Shown: positions 8,921 through 17,612 of the stretch, piece by piece | How positions within the stretch are numbered: the stretch's first letter is position 1 | How the letters are laid out: the number at the start of each line of letters is the position of its first letter | Source of the DNA: CBIFWW01 sp966186435 | GTDB taxonomy: Bacteria; Pseudomonadota; Gammaproteobacteria; Enterobacterales; Enterobacteriaceae | DNA: 57,359 nt | Assembly (NCBI GenBank): GCA_966186435.1 | Contig: CBIFWW010000004.1 | Span: 1 to 57,359, forward strand | Direction of reading: 5' to 3' | Translations under genes and position numbers: made by a program | Notes under the pieces: generated by a model | What the model was told of the DNA's origin: nothing | Database searches by the model: none | Seen by the model: only the letters and a program-made list of their open reading frames with translations

Positions 8921-9307
8921 ATGAAGAAGAAGACCCTGGTATTAACGGCCTTACTGAGCGGCCTGGCCGCAGCCCCGGTGTTTGCAGCTGAAGGTGGATT
9001 TAACGGCCCCGATAGCCAGAGCGGCGGTGGTTTCACCGGGCCAACCACGGCCACCACCAATGCCGCCCAAGCTAAAACCTTGCGTGATGACGCTTGGGTG
9101 GTGCTGGAAGGCCATATCACCGAGAAAACCGGCAAAGATCGTTACCTATTCCGTGATGCCAGCGGCACCGTGGATGTCGAGATCGATAATCACGTTTGGC
9201 AGGGTGCCACCGTCAGCCCGCAGGACAAAGTGAGGCTTGAAGGCGAAGTGGATAAAGACTGGAACTCCGTCGAGATTGACGTGAAAAATCTGAAGAAAAT
9301 GCCGTAA
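8921..9307 (+). CDS. YgiW/YdeI-family periplasmic OB-fold stress protein
   Basis: Secreted protein of the bacterial OB-fold (BOF, YgiW/YdeI) family, whose E. coli and Salmonella members respond to peroxide, cadmium and antimicrobial peptides. It has 128 residues. The start MKKKTLVLTA is fixed by AAGGAGATGGAA. The signal peptide ends near AAPVFAAEGG. The mature part begins with glycine-rich GGFNGP and GGGFTGP, then the OB fold with DDAWVVLEGHI, DRYLFRDASG and DVEIDNHVW. It is inserted between yfeZ and ypeA, where I do not recall a gene in E. coli, and it points opposite to both. Ends in a terminator shared with ypeA. Which paralogue it is cannot be decided by eye. Confidence 0.88.
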   Translation: MKKKTLVLTALLSGLAAAPVFAAEGGFNGPDSQSGGGFTGPTTATTNAAQAKTLRDDAWVVLEGHITEKTGKDRYLFRDASGTVDVEIDNHVWQGATVSPQDKVRLEGEVDKDWNSVEIDVKNLKKMP

Positions 9308-9313
9308 TTTTCG

Positions 9314-9338
9314 CCCCCTCCCACTGGAGGGGGTTATT
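9314..9338. terminator. Terminator between the YgiW-family gene and ypeA
   Basis: CCCCCTCC, loop CACT, GGAGGGGG then TTATT, in the convergent gap. The tail is short on the plus strand. Confidence 0.65.
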
Positions 9339-9762
9339 AATATTCCTGGTCTTCGATCAGGCGCTTGCCCATTAATACCGTGTCGCTGCTTTCGTAGCCC
9401 AGGCGTTCATACATCCCGGTAACCACGTCGTTTTCTTCCCGCACCATAATGTGGATTTTGGGGCAACCTCGGGCAATCAGCTTCTTCTCCAGCCGGTTGA
9501 GTAGCGCATTAGCAATGCCCCTACCACGGAAATCCGGGTGCACCCCAAGGTAATAAGCCGAACCCCAGTGGCCGTCGTAGCCGCCCATAATCGAGCCAAC
9601 GACTTCCCCGGATACCTCCGCCACCAGGAACAGATCGGCCCCGCACTGCATTTTGCGCTCGATATCCATTTCCGGATCGTTCCAGGAACGTAATAAGTCA
9701 CAACGCTCCCACAGGGTAATGACTTCCTCGAAGTCCTGCTGGCGAAAAACGCGTATCTCCAT
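9337..9762 (-). CDS. ypeA: GNAT acetyltransferase YpeA
   Basis: Cytoplasmic GNAT-family N-acetyltransferase; the substrate is not known to me. The start MEIRVFRQQDFEEV gives 141 residues, as in E. coli; a TTG four codons earlier is possible but unneeded. The acetyl-CoA loop is visible as GVHPDFRGRGIANALL, and the C-terminal GMYERLGYE motif is typical of the fold. Transcribed away from amiA, which starts about 210 bases further on. Confidence 0.94.
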   Translation of the reverse strand: MEIRVFRQQDFEEVITLWERCDLLRSWNDPEMDIERKMQCGADLFLVAEVSGEVVGSIMGGYDGHWGSAYYLGVHPDFRGRGIANALLNRLEKKLIARGCPKIHIMVREENDVVTGMYERLGYESSDTVLMGKRLIEDQEY

Positions 9763-9975
9763 GGTTTTTACCAATATGTGTGGATAAAAAAGTGATTATG
9801 ACCGCCAGTGAGGAAATAGCCAATATCTGCCGCACATAAGCGTGAATGATGGCATAATGCGCCATTCATGCATTGAAATGAAAAGTTAAACTTTTGGCGT
9901 AAAGCCGCATCGTTTAATGATTCTCATTACGTTATAAATGCAACTACGTGATTCATCAGATAAATTTTGGGCCGC

Positions 9976-10848
9976 ATGAGCAAATTTAAATCCTTGTCAC
10001 AACTCGCATCGCGCCGCCAGGTATTGGTCGCTGGTTTGGCTGCCCTAACATTATCCGGCATGAATAAGGCGTTAGCTAAAGAAGAAAGCAACAGTTTAAA
10101 AACCGCCAACAACCACAGTAAGCCAAAGTCTAAGAAAAGCGGGGCGCGGCGCATGGTGATGCTGGATCCGGGCCACGGCGGTATTGATACCGGGGCCATT
10201 GGCCGTAACGGCTCGAAAGAGAAGCATGTGGTATTAGCCATCGCTGAAAACGTCAAAGCCATTCTCCGTAGCCGTGGGATTGACGCTCACCTCACCCGCT
10301 CCAACGATACCTTTATTCCGTTGTACGATCGGGTGGAGATTGCCCATCAGCACGGTGCCGATCTGTTTATGTCGATCCACGCCGATGGCTTTACCAACCC
10401 CTCTGCCGCCGGGGCTTCAGTATTTGCACTGTCTAACCGTGGGGCCAGTAGCGCCATGGCAAAATACCTTTCCGATAAGGAAAATGCCGCCGATGACGTG
10501 GCCGGTGCTAAGGTAAAAAACAAAGATCATTATTTGCAGCAGGTGCTGTTCGACTTGGTGCAGACTGATACTATTAAAAACAGTTTGACCCTCGGCTCTC
10601 ACGTGCTGCGCCAGATTAAGCCGGTTCATAAGTTGCACAGTAACAGCACTGAACAGGCGGCATTTGTGGTGTTGAAGTCCCCGTCAATCCCGTCGATTCT
10701 GGTGGAGACCTCGTTTATCACTAACCCCGGTGAAGAGCGCCTGCTGGGGACATCCCTATTCCGCCAGAAAATTGCTACCGCCATCGCCAGCGGCGTCATT
10801 AGCTACTTTAACTGGTTCGATAACCACAAAGCCCACGCGAAACGTTAA
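9976..10848 (+). CDS. amiA: N-acetylmuramoyl-L-alanine amidase A
   Basis: Periplasmic zinc amidase that splits septal peptidoglycan during daughter-cell separation; in E. coli it is activated by EnvC. It has 290 residues (289 in E. coli). The N terminus carries a twin-arginine signal, ASRRQVLVAGLAALTLSG, so it is exported folded by Tat. Zinc ligands of the Amidase_3 domain are H67 in DPGHGG, E82 and H135 in MSIHADGF; a catalytic glutamate lies in LVETSFITN. An in-frame TTG three codons earlier exists but the ATG is the conserved start. hemF starts two bases after the stop, so the pair is an operon as in E. coli. Confidence 0.97.
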   Translation: MSKFKSLSQLASRRQVLVAGLAALTLSGMNKALAKEESNSLKTANNHSKPKSKKSGARRMVMLDPGHGGIDTGAIGRNGSKEKHVVLAIAENVKAILRSRGIDAHLTRSNDTFIPLYDRVEIAHQHGADLFMSIHADGFTNPSAAGASVFALSNRGASSAMAKYLSDKENAADDVAGAKVKNKDHYLQQVLFDLVQTDTIKNSLTLGSHVLRQIKPVHKLHSNSTEQAAFVVLKSPSIPSILVETSFITNPGEERLLGTSLFRQKIATAIASGVISYFNWFDNHKAHAKR

Positions 10849-10850
10849 TC

Positions 10851-11753
10851 ATGAGCCAGCCTGACATTACCGCAGTAAAACAGTACCTACTTAGCCTGCA
10901 AGACAGTATCTGCGGGCAGCTCAGCGCCCTTGACGGGGCCAGCTTTCAGGAGGATAGCTGGCAACGGCCTGGCGGCGGCGGTGGCCGTAGCCGGGTGTTG
11001 CGGGGCGGGGCGGTGTTTGAGCAGGCTGGGGTTAACTTCTCTCACGTCCACGGCGACCAGATGCCCGCTTCGGCCACGGCACATCGGCCTGAGTTGGCCG
11101 GGCGTAGCTTTGAGGCGATGGGGGTTTCCCTGGTGGTACATCCGCTTAACCCTTACGTGCCCACCAGCCATGCCAATGTGCGCTTTTTTATTGCCGAGAA
11201 GCCCGGTGCCGAGCCGGTATGGTGGTTTGGCGGTGGCTTTGACCTCACCCCGTTTTATGGCTTTGAGGAGGACGCCCGCCACTGGCACCAGACCGCCCGG
11301 GATTTATGCCAGCCCTTTGGCGAGGGTGTCTATCCGCGCTACAAAGCGTGGTGTGATGACTATTTCCATATTAAACATCGCCAGGAGCAGCGCGGTATCG
11401 GCGGCTTGTTCTTTGACGATCTGAACACCCCGGACTTCCTCCAGGCTTTTGATTTTATGCAGGCGGTGGGCAATGGTTATCTAGCGGCCTACCTGCCGAT
11501 TGTTGAACGCCGCAAGCACATAGCCTGGGGCGAGCGGGAGCGCCAGTTCCAGCTCTATCGTCGCGGGCGCTATGTGGAGTTCAATCTGGTGTGGGATCGG
11601 GGGACGCTGTTTGGTCTGCAAACCGGGGGCCGCACCGAATCCATTTTGATGTCGATGCCACCGCTGGTGCGCTGGGAGTATGATTTCCACCCCGAGCCGG
11701 GCAGCCCGGAAGCAGCCCTGGATGCATTTATCCAGGTGAGAGATTGGGTATAA
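10851..11753 (+). CDS. hemF: Oxygen-dependent coproporphyrinogen III oxidase
   Basis: Converts coproporphyrinogen III to protoporphyrinogen IX by two oxidative decarboxylations in aerobic heme synthesis. It has 300 residues (299 in E. coli). Recognisable family blocks are GGGGRSRVLRGG, VNFSHVHG, HPLNPYVPTSHANVRFF, WWFGGGFDLTPFYGFEED and the C-terminal LMSMPPLVRWEYDF. It follows amiA by two bases. In E. coli the eut operon separates hemF from maeB; here they converge directly on one terminator. Confidence 0.97.
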   Translation: MSQPDITAVKQYLLSLQDSICGQLSALDGASFQEDSWQRPGGGGGRSRVLRGGAVFEQAGVNFSHVHGDQMPASATAHRPELAGRSFEAMGVSLVVHPLNPYVPTSHANVRFFIAEKPGAEPVWWFGGGFDLTPFYGFEEDARHWHQTARDLCQPFGEGVYPRYKAWCDDYFHIKHRQEQRGIGGLFFDDLNTPDFLQAFDFMQAVGNGYLAAYLPIVERRKHIAWGERERQFQLYRRGRYVEFNLVWDRGTLFGLQTGGRTESILMSMPPLVRWEYDFHPEPGSPEAALDAFIQVRDWV

Positions 11754-11778
11754 AAAAGGCCGCGAATGCGGCCTTTTT
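11752..11778. terminator. Bidirectional terminator between hemF and maeB
   Basis: AAAAAGGCCGC, loop GAAT, GCGGCCTTTTT: a perfect 11-bp stem with A and T runs, starting at the hemF stop codon. Confidence 0.93.
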
Positions 11779-11790
11779 AGTGGGTGAGTG

Positions 11791-14070
11791 TTACAGCACC
11801 GAGGTCTGTGCTTCGACCACCGCCAGTGCCACCATATTGACGATGCGGCGCACCGAGGCAATTGGCGTCAGGATATGGATAGGTTTAGCCACCCCCATCA
11901 GCACCGGCCCAACGGTCACCCCTTCGGAGCTGGAAACCCGCAACAGGTTGTAGCTGATACGTGCGGCTTCCATATTCGGCATAATCAGGATATTGGCCGC
12001 CCCTTTCAGCGGGCTGTCCGGCATACGCTCCTGGCGAATGCTTTCCACCAGTGCCGCATCCCCGTGCATCTCCCCGTCAATTTCTAGCTCCGGGGCACGT
12101 TCACGCACGATGCTCAGGGTCTGGCGCATTTTCAGGGCCGCCGGTGAATCATATGAACCGTAGTTGGAATGGGAAAGCAGGGCCACTTTTGGCTCGATAC
12201 CGAAGCGGCGCACGGTTTCCGCTGCCATCAGGGTGATTTCCGCCAGCTGGTCCGGGGTTGGGTCCGGGTTAACGTAGGTGTCGGCAATGAAGGTGTTACC
12301 GCTCGGCAGCAGTAAGGCGTTCATCGCCCCCGCCGCTTTCACGCCATCACGGTAGCCAAACAGTTTTTCCACCACGTCGAAGTGCTCATGGTATTCACCA
12401 ATGGTGCCGCAAATCATGGCGTCAGCCTCACCACGGTGCACCATGATGGCGGCAATCACGGTGGTATTGCTGAGAACCGCACGCTGGGCCTGCTCCTGGC
12501 TAATACCACGGCGCTTCATGATGTTGTAGTACTCGGTCCAGTAAGACTTAAAGCGCGGATCGGATTCATTGTTAACGATCTCGAAGTCTTTCCCGGCGCG
12601 GATTTGCAGACCCAGCTTCTGGATGCGCATTTCGATAACGCTCGGGCGGCCGATCAGGATCGGTTTCGCCAGGCCAAGGCTAATCAGCTCCTGGGTGGCG
12701 TGTAAGGTACGGGTGTCTTCCCCTTCCGCCAACACCACCCGCTTCGGATCTTTGCGGGCCTGGGAGAAGATGGGTTTCATAAACAGGTTGGTTTTGTAGA
12801 CGAACTCCGCCAGCTTTTCACGGTAGGCGTCGAAGTCTTCGATCGGGCGGGTTGCCACGCCGGAATCCATCGCTGCTTTGGCCACGGCCGGGGCGATCTT
12901 CACAATCAGGCGCGGGTCAAAAGGCTTAGGAATGATGTAATCCGGGCCGAAGCTCAGCTCCTGATCGCCATAGGCAGAGGCCACGACTTCGCTCTGTTCG
13001 GCCAACGCCAATTCAGCAATAGCGTGTACAGCCGCCAGCTTCATCTCTTCATTAATGGCGGTCGCGCCCACGTCCAGCGCGCCACGGAAGATGAACGGGA
13101 AGCACAGCACGTTGTTAACCTGGTTCGGGAAGTCAGAACGGCCAGTACAGATAATAGCTTCCGGGCGCACTTCTTTCGCCAGCGGCGGCAGGATTTCCGG
13201 CTCCGGGTTAGCCAGCGCCAAGATCAGCGGCGCGTTACCCATCTTCTTCACCATGCTCTGGGTTAATACCCCAGGGCCGGAACAGCCGAGGAAGATATCC
13301 GCCCCTTCAATCACATCATCCAGGGTGCGTTTGCCGTTGTCGTCCACCGCATAAACGGCCTTGGTTTCGGCCATGTTTTCTTCGCGGCCTTTGTAGATAA
13401 CCCCTTTGGAGTCACACACTACGATATTGTGCTTCTGCATGCCCAGCGCCACCAGTAAATTCATACAGGCGATGGCGGAGGCCCCGGCCCCGGAGACCAC
13501 CAGGCGCACGTCAGAGATGTTTTTTTCTTGCACCCGCAGGCCGTTAAGCACCGCCGCAGTACAAATAATGGCCGTCCCGTGCTGGTCATCATGGAATACC
13601 GGGATATTCATGCGCTCACGCAGCTGTTTCTCAATGTAGAAGCACTCTGGCGCTTTAATGTCTTCCAGGTTTATACCGCCGAAGGTTGGCTCCAGGGCCG
13701 CCACCACATCGATCAGTTTGTCCGGATCGGTTTCGTCCACTTCAATATCGAACACGTCGATACCGGCGAATTTCTTAAACAGAACGCCTTTCCCTTCCAT
13801 TACTGGCTTCCCGGCCAGCGCCCCGATGTTCCCCAGGCCCAGTACCGCCGTACCGTTAGAGATCACAGCGACCAGGTTACCCCGGGCGGTGTATTTATGG
13901 GCGGCCAGAGGATCGCGGGCTATCTCCAGGCACGGTGCTGCAACGCCAGGGGAGTAAGCCAACGCCAGATCACGCTGGGTAGCCAGAGGTTTTGTCGGAG
14001 AAACCTGAATTTTCCCTGGGATTGGAAACTCGTGGAAATCAAGGGCACTTTGTTTTAATTGGTCATCCAT
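11791..14070 (-). CDS. maeB: NADP-dependent malic enzyme
   Basis: Oxidatively decarboxylates malate to pyruvate with NADP, supplying NADPH and linking the TCA cycle to gluconeogenesis. It is 759 residues, the E. coli length. The N-terminal malic-enzyme and Rossmann part (to about residue 430) shows YSPGVAAPC, FHDDQHGTA and VVSGAGASAIA. The C-terminal third (about 430-759) is a phosphotransacetylase-like domain (VLAEGEDTRTL, ADAMICGTIGEYHEHF), which in E. coli mediates allosteric control by acetyl-CoA and similar metabolites. Single gene, divergent from talA. Confidence 0.97.
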   Translation of the reverse strand: MDDQLKQSALDFHEFPIPGKIQVSPTKPLATQRDLALAYSPGVAAPCLEIARDPLAAHKYTARGNLVAVISNGTAVLGLGNIGALAGKPVMEGKGVLFKKFAGIDVFDIEVDETDPDKLIDVVAALEPTFGGINLEDIKAPECFYIEKQLRERMNIPVFHDDQHGTAIICTAAVLNGLRVQEKNISDVRLVVSGAGASAIACMNLLVALGMQKHNIVVCDSKGVIYKGREENMAETKAVYAVDDNGKRTLDDVIEGADIFLGCSGPGVLTQSMVKKMGNAPLILALANPEPEILPPLAKEVRPEAIICTGRSDFPNQVNNVLCFPFIFRGALDVGATAINEEMKLAAVHAIAELALAEQSEVVASAYGDQELSFGPDYIIPKPFDPRLIVKIAPAVAKAAMDSGVATRPIEDFDAYREKLAEFVYKTNLFMKPIFSQARKDPKRVVLAEGEDTRTLHATQELISLGLAKPILIGRPSVIEMRIQKLGLQIRAGKDFEIVNNESDPRFKSYWTEYYNIMKRRGISQEQAQRAVLSNTTVIAAIMVHRGEADAMICGTIGEYHEHFDVVEKLFGYRDGVKAAGAMNALLLPSGNTFIADTYVNPDPTPDQLAEITLMAAETVRRFGIEPKVALLSHSNYGSYDSPAALKMRQTLSIVRERAPELEIDGEMHGDAALVESIRQERMPDSPLKGAANILIMPNMEAARISYNLLRVSSSEGVTVGPVLMGVAKPIHILTPIASVRRIVNMVALAVVEAQTSVL

Positions 14071-14264
14071 TGTTCTTTCCTTCGCTCATTTAGCTGAGGG
14101 ACAGCAGACAGTCAGGTCAATCCCTCAAAAAGGGGCCACAGTATCGCCCCTGGTGGATTTACAAACTTTGAAGACAGCCAAAGTCTGCGCATCGTAGCGC
14201 AAATTTTGTTAGCAATTTATCACCATTATGTTACCGAAGCCTTCCGGCAATACCACACCCGTCT

Positions 14265-14271
14265 GCTATGC
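14265..14271 (+). promoter_or_regulatory. Possible sigma-S type -10 element of talA
   Basis: CTATGCT followed by a T run, about 86 bases before the talA ATG, resembles the CTATACT extended -10 preferred by sigma S. E. coli talA is known to belong to the RpoS regulon. No clear -35, which also fits. Based on a seven-base match only. Confidence 0.35.
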
Positions 14272-14356
14272 TTTTTTGTTATGCATCTCACGTTTTTGCC
14301 CCTGGGGCTTTCAGGAGCGAGTAATAAGTCTCTGTAAAATCATGGAGTATTCGAAT

Positions 14357-15307
14357 ATGAACCAACTAGAAGCCATCAAACAATTCACCACCGTTGTTGC
14401 CGACAGCGGGGATATTGAATCCATTCGTGCTTATCAGCCAGAAGACGCCACCACCAACCCCTCCCTGCTACTTAAAGCCGCTGGAATCGAACAATATCAA
14501 TATCTTATTGATGACGCGCTGAAGTATGCCAAAGAAAAAGGTGGCACCCGGGAAGAACAAGTCACCGCCGCCTGTGACAAACTGGCGGTGAATTTTGGTG
14601 CCAAAATTCTTGATATCGTGCCAGGCCGGGTCTCCACTGAAGTGGACGCCCGTATCTCCTTTGATAAAGAAAAGAGCCTCGAGAAGGCCCGCCATTTGAT
14701 CGCACTTTATAAAGAACAGGGTATTGATAAATCGCGCATTTTGATCAAACTGGCCTCCACTTGGGAGGGGATTCGCGCTGCCGAGGAGTTGGAGAAAGAG
14801 GGCATTAGCTGCAACCTGACCCTGCTGTTCTCCTTTGCCCAAGCCCGGGCCTGTGCAGAAGCCGGTGTTACCCTGATTTCACCTTTTGTCGGCCGCATCT
14901 TCGACTGGTATCAGGCCCAAGAGCCGCAGGATAACTACGTGGTGGAGGAAGATCCGGGCGTCAAATCCGTGCGCCGGATCTACGACTATTACAAGCAACA
15001 CAATTACCCCACCATCGTAATGGGGGCCAGCTTCCGTAAGAAAGAGCAAATCCTGGCGCTGGCGGGGTGCGACCGGTTAACTATCTCCCCTGCCCTGCTG
15101 AAAGAGATGCAGGCCAGTGATGAAACCGTAGAACGTAAACTCACGCCGTTCTCACAGGGCTTTAATCGCCCGGCAAAAATGACAGAAGCGGAATTCCGTT
15201 GGGAACATAACCAGGATCCTATGGCCGTTGAGAAACTGGCGGAAGGTATCCGTCTGTTCGCTATCGACCAGCGCAAACTGGAAGATCTCCTCGCCGCCAA
15301 ACTTTAA
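14357..15307 (+). CDS. talA: Transaldolase A
   Basis: Transfers a dihydroxyacetone unit between sedoheptulose 7-phosphate and glyceraldehyde 3-phosphate in the non-oxidative pentose phosphate pathway. I start at MNQLEAIKQF (316 residues, as in E. coli TalA), with GGAG 9-12 bases upstream; the longer open frame upstream is leader sequence. The Schiff-base lysine is K131 in RILIKLASTWEGI. TalA rather than TalB is inferred from position next to tktB and maeB. Confidence 0.96.
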   Translation: MNQLEAIKQFTTVVADSGDIESIRAYQPEDATTNPSLLLKAAGIEQYQYLIDDALKYAKEKGGTREEQVTAACDKLAVNFGAKILDIVPGRVSTEVDARISFDKEKSLEKARHLIALYKEQGIDKSRILIKLASTWEGIRAAEELEKEGISCNLTLLFSFAQARACAEAGVTLISPFVGRIFDWYQAQEPQDNYVVEEDPGVKSVRRIYDYYKQHNYPTIVMGASFRKKEQILALAGCDRLTISPALLKEMQASDETVERKLTPFSQGFNRPAKMTEAEFRWEHNQDPMAVEKLAEGIRLFAIDQRKLEDLLAAKL

Positions 15308-15327
15308 TCGTTGCCATGGAGCAGAAG

Positions 15328-17322
15328 ATGACTTCACGTAAAACCCTTGCTAATGCCATCCGTGCCTTAAGTATGGATGCGGTGCAAAAAGCCAACTCTG
15401 GTCATCCCGGTGCGCCGATGGGGATGGCGGATATCGCCGAAGTGCTGTGGAATGAGTTCCTGCATCACAACCCGAACAACCCCCACTGGTATAACCGCGA
15501 CCGTTTTATTCTCTCCAACGGCCACGCCTCGATGCTGCTTTACAGCCTGCTGCACTTGACGGGCTATGACCTGCCGATGGAAGAGCTAAAAAACTTCCGC
15601 CAATTGCATTCCAAAACCCCCGGCCACCCGGAGCATGGGTTAACCCCCGGCGTGGAAACCACCACCGGGCCATTGGGCCAGGGGCTGGCAAACGCAGTGG
15701 GGATGGCCATTGCCGAGCGCACCCTGGCAGCCCAATTCAACCGCCAGGGTCATGAAATTGTCGACCACTACACCTACGTGTTTATGGGCGACGGCTGCCT
15801 GATGGAAGGGATCTCCCACGAGGCCAGTTCATTGGCGGGTACTCTGGGGCTGGGTAAACTTATTGGTTTCTATGACCATAACGGTATTTCTATCGATGGG
15901 GAAACCGAAGGCTGGTTCGCCGATGATACCGGCAAGCGTTTTGAGGCTTATCACTGGCACGTAATCCGCGACATCGACGGCCACGATGCTGCGGCGGTGA
16001 AAAAAGCCATCCAGGAAGCGCAGTCAGTGAAAGATAAGCCGACGCTGATTATGTGCCGCACGGTGATTGGTTTTGGTTCGCCTAATAAAGCCGGTAAGGA
16101 AGAGGCCCACGGCGCGGCGCTGGGTGAAGAGGAAGTGGCGCTGGCCCGTAAGCAGTTGGGCTGGGAGTACCCTCCGTTCGAAATCCCGAAAGAGATTTAT
16201 CAGGCCTGGGATGCCCGCGAGCGTGGGGAATCCGCCGAACAATGCTGGAACGCCCTGTTTACCACTTATCAGCAGGCTTATCCGGATTTAGCGGCGGAAT
16301 TTACCCGCCGTATGGAAGGCCGCCTGCCAGATAGCTGGCAAAATACAGTGGATGAATGGGTGGCGAAGCTCCAGGCCAACCCTGCCAGTATCGCCAGCCG
16401 TAAAGCTTCCCAGGATACCCTGAACGCCCTTGGCCCCATCCTGCCCGAATTTATGGGGGGATCTGCTGACTTAGCGCCGTCCAACCTCACTATTTGGAAA
16501 GGCTCCCACTCGATCAAAGAAGATCCCGCCGGGAACTATATCCACTATGGGGTACGTGAATTTGGGATGACGGCGATTGGTAACGGCCTGGCCATGCACG
16601 GTGGCTTTATCCCTTATACCGCCACCTTCCTGATGTTTGTGGAGTACGCCCGTAATGCTGCCCGTATGGCCTCCCTGATGAAGGCCCACCAGATTATGGT
16701 CTATACCCATGATTCAATCGGTCTTGGGGAAGATGGCCCGACCCACCAGGCAGTGGAGCAACTGGCCAGCCTGCGCCTCACCCCAGGGTTCAGCACCTGG
16801 CGGCCCTGTGACCAGGTGGAAACCGCCGTGGCCTGGAAAGCCGCGCTGGAGCGCAGCCACGGCCCTACCGCATTGATCCTCTCGCGCCAGAATCTGGCCC
16901 AGATGCCCCGTGACGAGCAGCAACTTAAGGATGTTACCCGCGGTGGTTATGTGCTGAAGGACGGTAGTGGTAAGCCGGATCTGATCATTATTGCTACCGG
17001 TTCGGAGGTGGAGATCAGTGTCAAAGCCGCCGAGCAGCTCAGCGGTGAAGGGCTACAGGTGCGGGTAGTGTCCCTGCCATCAACGGATGTGTTTGATGCC
17101 CAGGACCAGGCTTATCAGGATGCGGTGTTACCGCCGGATGTGGATGCGCGTATCGCGGTGGAAGCCGGTATCGCCGATTACTGGTACAAATATGTGGGCC
17201 GTAAGGGGGCCATCGTAGGGATGACCAGTTTCGGTGAATCCGCCCCTGCCGGGAAGCTGTTCCCGTTCTTCGGCTTCACCGTGGAAAATATCGTAAAGAA
17301 AGCCAAAGCCCTGCTGGATTAA
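15328..17322 (+). CDS. tktB: Transketolase
   Basis: Thiamine-diphosphate enzyme that moves two-carbon ketol units between pentose phosphate pathway sugars. I start at MTSRKTLANA (664 residues; E. coli TktB 667) with GGAG 7-10 bases upstream. The ThDP-binding motif GDGCLMEGISHEA...N is seen near residues 154-185, the catalytic glutamate region as YTATFLMFVEYARNA, and substrate histidines in SGHPGAPMG and YTHDSIGLGEDGPTHQ. It follows talA by 20 bases, the same operon as in E. coli. A 10-bp perfect hairpin lies 12 bases beyond the stop. Confidence 0.97.
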   Translation: MTSRKTLANAIRALSMDAVQKANSGHPGAPMGMADIAEVLWNEFLHHNPNNPHWYNRDRFILSNGHASMLLYSLLHLTGYDLPMEELKNFRQLHSKTPGHPEHGLTPGVETTTGPLGQGLANAVGMAIAERTLAAQFNRQGHEIVDHYTYVFMGDGCLMEGISHEASSLAGTLGLGKLIGFYDHNGISIDGETEGWFADDTGKRFEAYHWHVIRDIDGHDAAAVKKAIQEAQSVKDKPTLIMCRTVIGFGSPNKAGKEEAHGAALGEEEVALARKQLGWEYPPFEIPKEIYQAWDARERGESAEQCWNALFTTYQQAYPDLAAEFTRRMEGRLPDSWQNTVDEWVAKLQANPASIASRKASQDTLNALGPILPEFMGGSADLAPSNLTIWKGSHSIKEDPAGNYIHYGVREFGMTAIGNGLAMHGGFIPYTATFLMFVEYARNAARMASLMKAHQIMVYTHDSIGLGEDGPTHQAVEQLASLRLTPGFSTWRPCDQVETAVAWKAALERSHGPTALILSRQNLAQMPRDEQQLKDVTRGGYVLKDGSGKPDLIIIATGSEVEISVKAAEQLSGEGLQVRVVSLPSTDVFDAQDQAYQDAVLPPDVDARIAVEAGIADYWYKYVGRKGAIVGMTSFGESAPAGKLFPFFGFTVENIVKKAKALLD

Positions 17323-17330
17323 CGAGTGAT

Positions 17331-17612
17331 CTACAGCGCTGGCCAGGTGCCAGCGCTGTTCAAGTTATCACAGCTGGCCTTCGCTGGCATAACACACAGG
17401 GCAAACCGCTGCTCATTACAGCGCCAGCGGCTGGCAACCCCACAGTCCTCTATCCCGCGCCATTTCTCAAGCTGCACCATGCGCTGGGCCGGTTCGAAGG
17501 ATCCATCGCTATTATCCAGCAGCAGACGAGGCGCTTTAGGTAAAACCTGGGTCGGCCTCTCGCCCGGCCCACCGAGATCGATGCGTAAACTGTTAAGGTA
17601 AGGTGATTTGTC
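17331..17612 (-). pseudogene. ypfG: 3' remnant of ypfG (DUF1176)
   Basis: On the minus strand, an open frame of about 93 codons runs without a start codon from the very end of nudK to a TAG eight bases from the tktB stop. It reads DKSPYLNSLRIDLGG at its beginning and, further on, KWRGIEDCGVASRW, EQRFAL and CDNLNSAGTWPAL at its end. The G-x-x-DCG, W-x-x-x-x-x-FAL and terminal WPAL pattern is what I remember for the C terminus of DUF1176 proteins such as YpfG (about 347 residues). E. coli has ypfG in exactly this slot, on this strand, between tktB and nudK. The N-terminal three quarters are gone and nudK abuts the break, so it is most likely non-functional. Confidence 0.72.
17334..17358. terminator. 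Hairpin after tktB
   Basis: CAGCGCTGGC, loop CAGGT, GCCAGCGCTG: a perfect 10-bp stem 12 bases beyond the tktB stop. The tail (TTCAAGTTA) is not U rich, so it may be an RNA-stabilising hairpin rather than a true terminator. It coincides with the last codons of the ypfG remnant. Confidence 0.5.

Noticed and set aside
11968..14058. Several long open frames opposite maeB, napA and other GC-rich genes
   Set aside because: They mirror the codon structure of strongly conserved genes on the other strand and lack starts or similarity.
17326..17601. Plus-strand open frame after tktB
   Set aside because: It is the antisense shadow of the ypfG remnant; the minus-strand frame has the recognisable DUF1176-like tail.
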